Source of the DNA: an uncultured Lachnospiraceae bacterium
GTDB taxonomy: Bacteria; Bacillota; Clostridia; Lachnospirales; Lachnospiraceae
Length of the DNA: 23,773 nt
Reading direction: 5' to 3'
Assembly: GCA_946631935.1 (NCBI GenBank)
Contig: CAMPAP010000087.1
Span: 1-23,773 of the forward strand
Shown here: piece after piece, positions 16,558 to 23,420 of the stretch
How positions within the stretch are numbered: position 1 is the stretch's first letter
Layout of the letters: every line of letters starts with the position of its first letter
Program-made: the position numbers and the translations under genes
The notes under the pieces: model-generated
Database searches by the model: none
The model's input: only the letters and a program-made list of their open reading frames with translations
Told to the model about the DNA's origin: nothing

Positions 16558-17418
16558 ATGAGAGAGATAGACGGCAATACAAAAGTTTGCGGACTTATCG
16601 GAAATCCGGTGGCACATTCCAAGTCACCTGCGATACATAATTTTCTTGCTTCTGAAATGGGATATAATCTTGCATATGCATGCTTTCCCGTGGAAGAGGG
16701 AAGTGTATCGAAGGCGGTTGAGGGAGCTTATGCTCTCGGTTTTTGCGGACTTAATGTCACGGTTCCCTATAAGCAGGAAGTGATAACTTTTTTGAAGGAT
16801 ATAGATCCCCTTGCAAAAAAAATAGGTGCGGTCAATACCCTGGTCAGATGTGAAGGCGGATTCAAGGGATACAATACCGATATGCCCGGACTCATGAGAG
16901 CCTTTGAAAGAGATGGTGTATCTGTAAAGGATAAGGATGTCATCATACTCGGAGCGGGTGGCGTTGCAAGAGCAGTGGCCATGCTTCTTGAAGAAAGCGG
17001 AGCTTCGAGTCTTGTTATCGTAAACAGAAATGCGGACCATGCCGAGAGCCTGGCGGGTGATGTCAATTTTATCAGCGGAAGAAATTTTGCAAGACCCCTT
17101 GCCATAGGTGATACGGACAGACTTCCTTCCGGCAGGAAGTATATTGTCATACAGGCGACCAGTGTTGGCATGCATCCGGATACGGAAAATTGTGTCATCA
17201 CCGATGGATCGTTTTACGCTCATGTTGAAACAGGTTATGATCTTATATTTAATCCCGCTGAGACCATGTTCATGAAATTATGCAAAAAGGCCGGAGCAGA
17301 GGCCTTTAACGGCTCAAAGATGCTTCTTTATCAGGGGATCATAGCTTATGAACACTGGACCGGTCTTAAAGTAAGCGATGAACTTGCTGATGAATGCTAC
17401 AAACGGATTTTTGAATGA
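16558..17418 (+). CDS. aroE: Shikimate dehydrogenase (NADP)
   Basis: The 286-residue enzyme should reduce 3-dehydroshikimate to shikimate with NADPH in the aromatic amino-acid pathway. Substrate-site motifs are GNPVAHSKSPAIHN near the N-terminus, GLNVTVPYK (catalytic Lys72) and GYNTDMPG (Asp108). The nucleotide-binding loop is GAGGVARA (132-139), followed by VIVNRN. A terminal NGSKMLLYQG motif also fits. Length is normal. AAGAAAGG precedes the ATG. The stop overlaps the aroK start as ATGA, so aroE, aroK and aroQ form a translationally coupled operon, probably driven from the yqeG promoter. Confidence 0.96.
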   Translation: MREIDGNTKVCGLIGNPVAHSKSPAIHNFLASEMGYNLAYACFPVEEGSVSKAVEGAYALGFCGLNVTVPYKQEVITFLKDIDPLAKKIGAVNTLVRCEGGFKGYNTDMPGLMRAFERDGVSVKDKDVIILGAGGVARAVAMLLEESGASSLVIVNRNADHAESLAGDVNFISGRNFARPLAIGDTDRLPSGRKYIVIQATSVGMHPDTENCVITDGSFYAHVETGYDLIFNPAETMFMKLCKKAGAEAFNGSKMLLYQGIIAYEHWTGLKVSDELADECYKRIFE

Positions 17419-18008
17419 ATAACAGTCACCAGAAAAACAGAGAATATGACAAAGCTCCGCATCTGATCTTTATAGGGTTTATGGGAAGCGGAAAAACCTC
17501 CATAGGAAGGGGGCTTTCTTATAAATTAAAACGGGCCTTCTGCGATACGGATAAGATGATCGAGGAAATGGAGAAAATGACCGTGTCGGAGATATTCGGG
17601 CAAAAGGGAGAAAAATATTTCCGCGGTCTTGAGACACAGGTGCTCAGGGATATAAGAAGCGATCTGTCTCCGAAGATCTATTCCCTGGGAGGCGGAACTC
17701 CCGTGCAGATGCAGAACCAGCCCCTTATAAAAAAGTGCGGTACCGTCGTGTATCTGAGGATCTCTCCGGAGCAGGTATATGAGCGTCTTAAGGAGGATAC
17801 CAAAAGACCGCTTCTTCAGTGCAGCGATCCCCTTTCAAAGATAAAGGAACTGATCGCTGTCAGAGGCCCCGCTTATGAAAGATGTGCCGATATCATAGTG
17901 GATACCGGCGATACCGAAAGAGACGACGTTATGAAGGATGTTTTGAGAAAGCTTGAAAAAGCAGGATGGAATATCCCTGCAGATACAAAGGAGTGGATGG
18001 ATTCATGA
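17415..18008 (+). CDS. aroK: Shikimate kinase
   Basis: The 197-residue protein should phosphorylate shikimate at O-3 with ATP. It has Walker A GFMGSGKT (21-28), the shikimate-binding DTDK (44-47), the EKYFRGLE arginine segment, the SLGGGTP loop and the lid arginine in KRPLL. The first 15 residues (SHQKNREYDKAP) are a polar extension before the first strand, slightly longer than usual. The ATG overlaps the aroE stop, and the TGA overlaps the aroQ ATG, an arrangement that should keep the three enzymes in proportion. Confidence 0.95.
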   Translation: MNNSHQKNREYDKAPHLIFIGFMGSGKTSIGRGLSYKLKRAFCDTDKMIEEMEKMTVSEIFGQKGEKYFRGLETQVLRDIRSDLSPKIYSLGGGTPVQMQNQPLIKKCGTVVYLRISPEQVYERLKEDTKRPLLQCSDPLSKIKELIAVRGPAYERCADIIVDTGDTERDDVMKDVLRKLEKAGWNIPADTKEWMDS

Positions 18009-18445
18009 AGATACTTGTCATAAACGGTCCTAATCTTAATTTTCTCGGGATCAGGGAAAAAGCCATATACGGAAACGAAGATTATGATTATCTGATTAAG
18101 CTCATTAAGGATCATGCAAAGGAAAAGGGCGTTGAAGTTGAATGCTTCCAGTCCAATCATGAGGGTGCCATAATAGATAAGTTACAGGAATGCTATTTTA
18201 ACGGAACGGATGGTATTGTGATCAATCCCGGTGCATATACTCATTACAGCTATGCGATCCACGATGCTTTAAAAAGCCTTGAAAAACCCGTAAAGGTGGA
18301 AGTGCACATCTCGGATATCCGGTCCCGTGAGGATTTCAGGAAGATCTCTGTGACAGCTCCCGCCTGTGATGAGCAGATCTATGGTAAGGGGCTTCAGGGT
18401 TACATTATGGCCATGGATCGTATAATATCCGGGCCTTTAGCATAA
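18005..18445 (+). CDS. aroQ: 3-Dehydroquinate dehydratase, type II
   Basis: The 146-residue protein is a type II dehydroquinase, converting 3-dehydroquinate to 3-dehydroshikimate. Family motifs are INGPNLNFLGIRE, the flexible-loop EKAIYGNEDY with the catalytic Tyr, FQSNHEGAIID, INPGAYTHYSYAI and VEVHISDI. Type II enzymes form dodecamers. Start ATG 18005 overlaps the aroK stop. An upstream in-frame ATG at 17966 lies inside aroK and would add 13 residues foreign to the family. In this pathway aroQ acts just before AroE and AroK. The gene ends 80 nt before efp, and no terminator is visible. Confidence 0.96.
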   Translation: MKILVINGPNLNFLGIREKAIYGNEDYDYLIKLIKDHAKEKGVEVECFQSNHEGAIIDKLQECYFNGTDGIVINPGAYTHYSYAIHDALKSLEKPVKVEVHISDIRSREDFRKISVTAPACDEQIYGKGLQGYIMAMDRIISGPLA

Positions 18446-18449
18446 ATTC

Positions 18450-18478
18450 TTTACAATAACATTTTTTTAATGTAATAT
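18450..18478 (+). promoter_or_regulatory. Sigma-A promoter of efp
   Basis: TTTACA (18450-18455) and TAATAT (18473-18478) are 17 bp apart, with TG just before the -10. The predicted start near 18485 leaves a leader of about 40 nt that contains AGGAGG. Expression separate from the shikimate operon is therefore likely, though read-through is possible. Confidence 0.7.
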
Positions 18479-18525
18479 ATTCAAGGATTATTTTTGGTTG
18501 CACAGACATTTAGGAGGTTTTATTT

Positions 18526-19083
18526 ATGATTTCTGCAGGTGACTTCAGAAACGGAATTACTATTGAACTCGACAATTCCGTATATCAGATCATCGAATTC
18601 CAGCATGTTAAGCCCGGTAAGGGAGCGGCATTTGTCCGCACCAAGCTTAAGGACATCAAAAACGGTGGTGTTGTAGAGCGTACTTTCAGACCTACCGAGA
18701 AATGCCCTCAGGCTCATATAGACAGAAAGGATATGCAGTATCTGTACAAGGATGGCGAGCTTTACACCTTTATGGATACCGAGACATATGATCAGGTTCA
18801 GCTTTCAGACGATCTTGTAGGGGATGCTCTTAAGTTCGTTAAGGAGAATGAGATCTGTAAGGTCTGCTCTCATAACGGAAGTGCTTTCTCCATCGAGCCT
18901 CCTCTTTTTGTAGAACTTGACATCACTGATACTGAGCCCGGCTTTAAGGGAGATACCGCAACAGGTGCTTCCAAGCCCGCAACAGTTGAGACCGGAGCAC
19001 AGGTCATGGTTCCTCTCTTTGTTGAGACAGGAGACAAGATCAAGATCGACACCAGAACAGGTGAGTATCTCTCCAGAGTCTGA
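18526..19083 (+). CDS. efp: Elongation factor P
   Basis: The 185-residue protein has the three-domain layout of EF-P, which binds stalled ribosomes between the P and E sites and helps form bonds at proline runs. The loop VKPGKGAAF places a lysine at position 32, the residue modified in Bacillus-type EF-P. The C-terminal signature DTEPGFKGDTATGASKPATVETG and KIKIDTRTGEYLSRV are standard. A strong AGGAGG lies upstream of the ATG. The gene has its own promoter and terminator. In related Firmicutes a pepP-type peptidase gene often stands between aroQ and efp. It is not present here. Confidence 0.97.
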   Translation: MISAGDFRNGITIELDNSVYQIIEFQHVKPGKGAAFVRTKLKDIKNGGVVERTFRPTEKCPQAHIDRKDMQYLYKDGELYTFMDTETYDQVQLSDDLVGDALKFVKENEICKVCSHNGSAFSIEPPLFVELDITDTEPGFKGDTATGASKPATVETGAQVMVPLFVETGDKIKIDTRTGEYLSRV

Positions 19084-19115
19084 CACTCAGTCCTTTCATA
19101 ATTTATTGCAATGTG

Positions 19116-19149
19116 AAAAGATCATGCGTTTTTAAGCGTGATCTTTTTT
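19116..19149 (+). terminator. Rho-independent terminator after efp
   Basis: AAAAGATCATGC pairs with GCGTGATCTTTT (one T-G pair) around a GTTTTTAA loop and runs into seven T residues. Because the stem begins with A and ends with T, it could also work on the opposite strand. Confidence 0.9.
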
Positions 19150-19193
19150 TGCGCATTTTTGTCACACATAATCAGTTTTATGAAAGGATGTAT

Positions 19194-20087
19194 ATGGAGA
19201 TAAAAGAATTTTCAGCCAATATGAAGAAGGCGGTGGAAACGATCCTTGGGGAAGGGTATGAGATAGAAGAAAAGGTGATCTCGAAAAATAACGGAGTGGA
19301 TCTTGACGCTCTTGTTATCAAAGACAAAAAACACCAGCTTGCACCTACCATGTATTTAAAGCCTTATTATGATGAACATACGGAGGGTGAGTCCATAAGG
19401 GACGGTGCTGCAAGGCTTGTGGAAAATTACAGATTGGCAATACCTCCCGTAAAAACCGATATGTCTTTTTTCGGTGATTATGAAGAGGTAAAAAAAGGAC
19501 TTTCTTATAAACTGATATCCGTTGAAAGGAACAGTACGCTTTTAAAAAGCATACCCTATGTTCCCTTTCTGGATCTTGCCATTGTTTTTTACTATTCGCT
19601 TGATAAAACCGGGATACCTGACGGGACGATACTTATAAGAGATACACATTTGCAGATGTGGGGGACTGACAAGGAGGTTCTTTTCGCGGATGCCATGAAG
19701 AACGGTCCGAAGATCCTGCCCGGCAGCTACAGGGATATGATATCGGTGCTTAACAGTATGAGAAACGGTCTGGAAATAGATGAAGATGAATTTAACGATC
19801 TTCCTCCCATGTATGTTGTTTCAAATACCAAAATGGTAAACGGAGCTTCGGCCATGCTGTATCCCGGGATCATGAAGGAACTTTCACTTAAGCTTGACCG
19901 GAATCTTTACATAATACCCAGCTCGGTCCATGAGATCATAATACTTCCCGATGACGGTCTTGATGATGTGGGAGGCCTTAAGAATATGATCTATTCTATC
20001 AACAGGACACAGGTTGAGCCTCAGGATTTTCTTTCAGACTCCCTGTATTATTTTGACAGAGAGTCTGAAAAGATCAGTATTGCGTGA
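19194..20087 (+). CDS. DUF5688 family protein
   Basis: The 297-residue soluble protein resembles the DUF5688 family, common in Lachnospiraceae and of unknown function. It has no signal peptide or membrane span. Recognisable parts are the N-terminal EIKEFSANMKKAVETILG, a VISKNNGVDLDALVI strand pair, APTMYLKPYYDE, and a late segment MYVVSNTKMVNGASAMLYPGIMKELS followed by LYIIPSSVHEIIILPDD, which are the most conserved-looking regions. ATG 19194 is preferred, with GAAAGG 6 nt upstream. ATG 19188 directly abuts that site and the longer frame back to 19113 crosses the efp terminator. Its last 14 bp overlap the end of the MATE gene on the other strand. Confidence 0.8.
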   Translation: MEIKEFSANMKKAVETILGEGYEIEEKVISKNNGVDLDALVIKDKKHQLAPTMYLKPYYDEHTEGESIRDGAARLVENYRLAIPPVKTDMSFFGDYEEVKKGLSYKLISVERNSTLLKSIPYVPFLDLAIVFYYSLDKTGIPDGTILIRDTHLQMWGTDKEVLFADAMKNGPKILPGSYRDMISVLNSMRNGLEIDEDEFNDLPPMYVVSNTKMVNGASAMLYPGIMKELSLKLDRNLYIIPSSVHEIIILPDDGLDDVGGLKNMIYSINRTQVEPQDFLSDSLYYFDRESEKISIA

Positions 20088-21453
20088 TATTTCTGGCCCA
20101 GATGCCACTCCTGTAGATGATCAGACCTATGACTACCTTGATCAGATCCACCAGCTGAAGTGTCAGGTAGAGAGGGGCTATGGGCATGTCTGTGTAGCGG
20201 GAGAGGATGTAAGCTGTGGGAAAAGCGATGACCCAAAGGTATACGCTGTCGAACAGAACGGTTATCAGTGTTTTTCCTCCGCTTCTGATGGCAAAATAAA
20301 GTGAATGCAGAAGAGCACCTATGGGCATGGTGCACCCGGAAATTATTATCAGGGTGCGCGCTATGGATTTTACTTCATCGGATGTCTTGTAGATGCCGGG
20401 GAATATATCTGATATAAGGAACATAAATATTCCACCGATGACGGCAAAGAAGATACTCATCACGATTATCTTGTTTGCCGCATCCTTTCCCTCTTCGATC
20501 TCATTTTTGCCGAGCATCTGACCAACGATTATGGCAATGGCATCACCCATTGCTATGAACATGATGTTGGCGATGTTATATATGACTGACTGTATATTAA
20601 GCGCAGCGATCACGGAAAGTCCTCTTGTGGAATAACAGGAAGTAAGTGCAGCCATTCCCGCAGCCCATAATGTTTCGTTGAAGATGAGAGGCATGGACAG
20701 TCCCAGGGTTTTTCCCAGTATGCTTCTTTCTATCCTGAAATTCCTGAACATTCCTTTCATGAAAGGATACTTTCCGGTATGAGTGTGACTGTAGATCACT
20801 ATGATGGTTGCCTGGATGAAACGGGCAATATTTGTCGCTATTGCAGCACCCACAACACCCATGGCGGGAAAACCGAATTTTCCGTAGATAAGAAGGTAAT
20901 TCAGGACAAGATTGATGAAGACTGCGGCAATGCTTGCTTTCATGGGAAGACTTGTCTCTCCGGATTCCCTCAGCGTAGAAGAATATGAGAATTCTATGGT
21001 GCTGAAGGGGAGCCCTATCAGTATAACACCGAGATATTCAAGACCATAGGAAAGAGTGGCCTCTAAGTTTCCCGTTGCTGATCCGTCATGAAGATAAAGT
21101 GATATCAGAAAACTTCCCAGATTTATAAATATAAGGATTGCAATGATCATTGCCGTAAATGAAATGATCAGCTTTGATCTTAATACCTTTTTTACCCCGT
21201 CATAGTTTTTCTGACCGTAATACTGGGCCCCGAGGATCCCGGCACCCGATACGGCGCCGAAAATGCACAGATAGAACACGAAGATAAGCTGGTTGACTAT
21301 GGAAACACCGCTCATCTGCTCTGTACCGACACGGCCTATCATGATGTTGTCAAGGAGGCTCACAAAATTGGATATCCCGTTCTGAACCATTATGGGAACG
21401 GATATCTTCAGTACATTATTATAGAATTTTTTGTCAGCTATATATTTACTCAT
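20074..21453 (-). CDS. MATE family efflux transporter
   Basis: The 459-residue protein has about twelve hydrophobic segments in the two-bundle MATE pattern and should export cationic drugs or metabolites in exchange for Na+ or H+. Family segments are KISVPIMVQNGISNFVSLLDNIMIGRVG in the first helix region and GAGILGAQYYGQKNYDGVKKVL. The second half repeats the pattern (LSMPLIFNETLWAAGMAAL and MGDAIAIIVGQMLGKNEIEEGK). The ATG at 21453 gives the usual family start. A GTG ten codons upstream lies between the -35 and -10 of the promoter and cannot be on that transcript. No Shine-Dalgarno is present, and the mRNA should start only a few bases before the ATG. The 3' end overlaps the converging DUF5688 gene by 14 bp. 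Confidence 0.93.
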   Translation of the reverse strand: MSKYIADKKFYNNVLKISVPIMVQNGISNFVSLLDNIMIGRVGTEQMSGVSIVNQLIFVFYLCIFGAVSGAGILGAQYYGQKNYDGVKKVLRSKLIISFTAMIIAILIFINLGSFLISLYLHDGSATGNLEATLSYGLEYLGVILIGLPFSTIEFSYSSTLRESGETSLPMKASIAAVFINLVLNYLLIYGKFGFPAMGVVGAAIATNIARFIQATIIVIYSHTHTGKYPFMKGMFRNFRIERSILGKTLGLSMPLIFNETLWAAGMAALTSCYSTRGLSVIAALNIQSVIYNIANIMFIAMGDAIAIIVGQMLGKNEIEEGKDAANKIIVMSIFFAVIGGIFMFLISDIFPGIYKTSDEVKSIARTLIIISGCTMPIGALLHSLYFAIRSGGKTLITVLFDSVYLWVIAFPTAYILSRYTDMPIAPLYLTLQLVDLIKVVIGLIIYRSGIWARNITQY

Positions 21454-21462
21454 AATGCGTAA

Positions 21463-21491
21463 ATTATAGGACTTTGCTATCACCCGGTCAA
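21463..21491 (-). promoter_or_regulatory. Near-consensus sigma-A promoter of the MATE gene
   Basis: On the minus strand TTGACC and a perfect TATAAT are exactly 17 bp apart. The -10 ends 9 nt before the ATG, so initiation at the usual 6-8 nt gives a leader of only about 1-3 nt. Confidence 0.8.
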
Positions 21492-21518
21492 TATATGCCC
21501 GCTTGGGTTAGTCCTGCC

Positions 21519-21568
21519 CATGCCCCGTGTCCTTACACACATGCCCCGGTCCTTACACACATGCACCG
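21519..21568. repeat. Short direct repeat, 20-21 bp period
   Basis: Two nearly identical units, CATGCCCCGTGTCCTTACACA (21519-21539) and the same lacking one T (21540-21559), are followed by a partial third copy CATGCACCG (21560-21568). They lie between the MATE promoter and the tRNA promoter. Confidence 0.85.
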
Positions 21569-21572
21569 AAAC

Positions 21573-21601
21573 TTTACAGAAAATGCTTAATATGGTAATA
21601 T
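21573..21601 (+). promoter_or_regulatory. Sigma-A promoter of tRNA-Arg and the SH3 protein gene
   Basis: TTTACA (21573-21578) and TAATAT (21596-21601) have a 17-bp spacer. The start near 21608 would give a 5' leader of about 46 nt before the mature tRNA. Confidence 0.7.
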
Positions 21602-21653
21602 AGCAAAGATTGTAATAATTTTGTAACAACTGATCTAAAGTTATTTTTGACAT

Positions 21654-21725
21654 GCAGCCGTAGTCTAATGGATAGAACGAAGGCCTCCGACGCCTTTAAT
21701 GCAGGTTCGATTCCTGTCGGCTGCA
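21654..21725 (+). tRNA. tRNA-Arg(CCG)
   Basis: A full cloverleaf is visible: a perfect 7-bp acceptor stem GCAGCCG/CGGCTGC, a D arm with AATGGATA, anticodon stem AAGGC/GCCTT with loop CTCCGAC, and T arm GCAGG-TTCGATT-CCTGT. The anticodon CCG (21687-21689) reads the arginine codon CGG. The discriminator is A and CCA is not encoded (the next bases are CAT), so the tail must be added after processing. There is no terminator after it. A coding sequence starts 11 nt later. Confidence 0.96.
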
Positions 21726-21736
21726 CATGGAGATTT

Positions 21737-22930
21737 ATGAACGGCGATATATTCGGAAAAATTGTCCGCTTCTTAAAAAATAATATCAAGATTGCAGGCC
21801 CTGTGGGGCTTATTGCCATTACCGCTCTGGTAACCTACATTGCCCTTTCTTTCAGAAATACTCCTTCTGATGAAGCGCCGGCCCAGCAGACTGTTACCGG
21901 TACCGAAACAGATATCCAGGCTGTATCACCCGATACTGCAGCTGTTCCTGTAACACTTAGCCTGAATACCGATGCAAACCTTTCGGAATTCATTAACAAT
22001 TATTATCTTTGTCTTTCAAACGGGGATATGGATACACTTAAAGGCCTCGTGGATTCACTTGAGACCATGGATATGCTTGTGAAGGCGGAGCAGAGCAGAT
22101 ATCTTGACTATGAAGTACTTGATATATATTCCGCCCCCGGATTTGACGAGAATTCCGTTGTGGTTTTTCCTGTCACCAATGTTATCTTTGACAATTATCC
22201 CGAATATAAACTTCCTTCGTATGAGGGATTTTATGTACTGAAAAATGCTGATGCCACCTTTACCATAAAAAATACCGAGCCATCAGCAGAAGAGAGCGAA
22301 TTCATAAACAGCATACTTTCCTGTGATGATGTGGTTGAACTCGGAAACAGGATAACTGCAGATTACAATGAGATCATCACGGCTAATCCCGAACTCCTTA
22401 CATATATGAAGGAACTGGATACCATAGTAAGCACCGATGCCGGTGAAAAACTGGCAGCCATCAATTCAGGCGCTGAGGTGGAACTTCCGGAAGTGGAAGA
22501 ACCTGAGGATGAAACCGAAGAAGGTGAGACCAAAACTGCCACTGTCAATCAGAGCGTTAACGTAAGAGTCTCCGACTCAATTAATGCCGACAAGATGGGG
22601 CAGGTTAACGGAGGACAGACTGTCGAAGTCCTTGAAGTAAAAGGAAACGGATGGGTAGCCATAAAGTACAATGACAGTACCGGCTATGTTAAGTCAGAAT
22701 ACCTTACAATGGATATTGACGTCAATTCCGTTGAAACCATTGGTACCGTCACTGCCAAGGAAACCCTTAATATCAGATCTTCTGCAAGTACGGACGGAAT
22801 GATCATGGGTTCCTTTGCGAAGGATTCCACCGCAAGACTTGTCTCCGAAAGTGACGGCTGGTGTGAAGTTATCTACAACAATAAAGTCGTATATTTAAGC
22901 TCCCAGTACCTGGATATCAAATACGACTGA
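21737..22930 (+). CDS. Membrane-anchored protein with two SH3 domains
   Basis: The 397-residue protein has a short basic cytosolic N-terminus, one membrane segment (about 17-39) acting as an uncleaved anchor, a Thr/Pro/Ala-rich linker, a helical domain of unknown family (about 75-240), an acidic Glu/Pro hinge (VEEPEDETEEGETK) and two bacterial SH3 domains (about 270-335 and 340-397, each with the VNVR or LNIR, GWV/GWCEV and SEYL/SQYL pattern). Such domains bind cell-wall peptides, so attachment to or sensing of peptidoglycan on the outer face is likely. ATG 21737 has GGAG only 4 nt upstream. The longer open frame from 21647 runs through the tRNA and is discounted. It has no promoter separate from the tRNA and ends in a strong terminator. 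Confidence 0.9.
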   Translation: MNGDIFGKIVRFLKNNIKIAGPVGLIAITALVTYIALSFRNTPSDEAPAQQTVTGTETDIQAVSPDTAAVPVTLSLNTDANLSEFINNYYLCLSNGDMDTLKGLVDSLETMDMLVKAEQSRYLDYEVLDIYSAPGFDENSVVVFPVTNVIFDNYPEYKLPSYEGFYVLKNADATFTIKNTEPSAEESEFINSILSCDDVVELGNRITADYNEIITANPELLTYMKELDTIVSTDAGEKLAAINSGAEVELPEVEEPEDETEEGETKTATVNQSVNVRVSDSINADKMGQVNGGQTVEVLEVKGNGWVAIKYNDSTGYVKSEYLTMDIDVNSVETIGTVTAKETLNIRSSASTDGMIMGSFAKDSTARLVSESDGWCEVIYNNKVVYLSSQYLDIKYD

Positions 22931-22955
22931 TGAATGAAATAAGCTAACAAGTTTA

Positions 22956-22988
22956 AAATTCCCTGCTTATGCAGGGGATTTTTTTTAA
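22956..22988 (+). terminator. Rho-independent terminator after the SH3 protein gene
   Basis: Stem TTCCCTGC/GCAGGGGA with a TTAT loop, flanked by A residues and followed by eight T, 25-30 nt after the stop codon. Confidence 0.9.
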
Positions 22989-23057
22989 TCCTAAAATCTT
23001 CGTATACAATTGTCTTTTTAGACATACTTATAAGGTGTATCTTTTATGTATGTTTTG

Positions 23058-23274
23058 CAGCCTTCCGGGTATATATTTGAAATGCCCTGCCCGCCTGAGC
23101 CGTCTCGTAGCATTCCCGCATAAATCGGTTCCCGAGGGCATCGTTCGAGCAGTTCGCGCAATTTAGCGCGAACGTCGCGAGTTGCCCGAGGGCGATTTTG
23201 CCTTTTGCGGGAAAGCGGAGAGACGAAACAGCGAAGGCACTGGCGGGCATTTTGAATATATTCCCGGAAGGCTG
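23058..23274. repeat. 217-bp imperfect palindromic element
   Basis: Most of the 490-nt gap between the SH3 gene and gdhA is one giant inverted repeat. The outer arms match over about 33-38 bp: CAGCCTTCCGGG on the left (from 23058) and CCCGGAAGGCTG on the right (to 23274), then TATATAT..AAATGCCC and GGGCATTTTGAATATA. The core is a perfect 8-bp stem GTTCGCGC/GCGCGAAC (23152-23173). Between these the arms match partly (CATTCCCGCA with TGCGGGAAAG; GAGGGC on one side with GCCCTC on the other). The element is GC-rich in AT-rich flanks and has no target duplication or transposase gene. Open frames inside it follow from the palindrome and are not convincing. It may be a non-autonomous mobile element or a long structured RNA. 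Confidence 0.8.
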
Positions 23275-23333
23275 TTAAGTTTAAATCTAAAGCTAATACC
23301 AACATTGTATACAAGTATTTTTGTATTTTTGTA

Positions 23334-23362
23334 TTTACTTTATCATGATAATGTATTATATT
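23334..23362 (+). promoter_or_regulatory. gdhA promoter with palindromic spacer
   Basis: TTTACT (23334-23339) and TATATT (23357-23362) are 17 bp apart. The spacer begins with the perfect 12-bp palindrome TTATCATGATAA (23340-23351), a candidate operator. The leader of about 50 nt also holds a small GGTTT-GAAA-AAACC hairpin before the AGGAGGAG ribosome site. Confidence 0.65.
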
Positions 23363-23420
23363 ATGTAATGGTTTGAAAAAACCGTGCAAAAGAACACATT
23401 TTTACAGGAGGAGTTGTTTT

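Noticed and set aside
19113..19193. Longer DUF5688 form starting at 19113
   Set aside because: The extra codons cover the efp terminator. GAAAGG supports ATG 19194.
21654..21725. tRNA-Arg as an integration site for a mobile element
   Set aside because: No integrase gene and no repeat of the tRNA 3' end are found in the window.
21647..21736. In-frame N-terminal extension of the SH3 protein through the tRNA
   Set aside because: It would translate almost the whole tRNA-Arg sequence, has no ribosome site, and lacks any signal. ATG 21737 has GGAG and gives a normal membrane-anchor start.
23018..23389. 123-codon minus-strand open frame over the palindrome
   Set aside because: Its coding look comes from the GC-rich palindrome. 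It has no ribosome site or recognisable domain and runs through the gdhA promoter.
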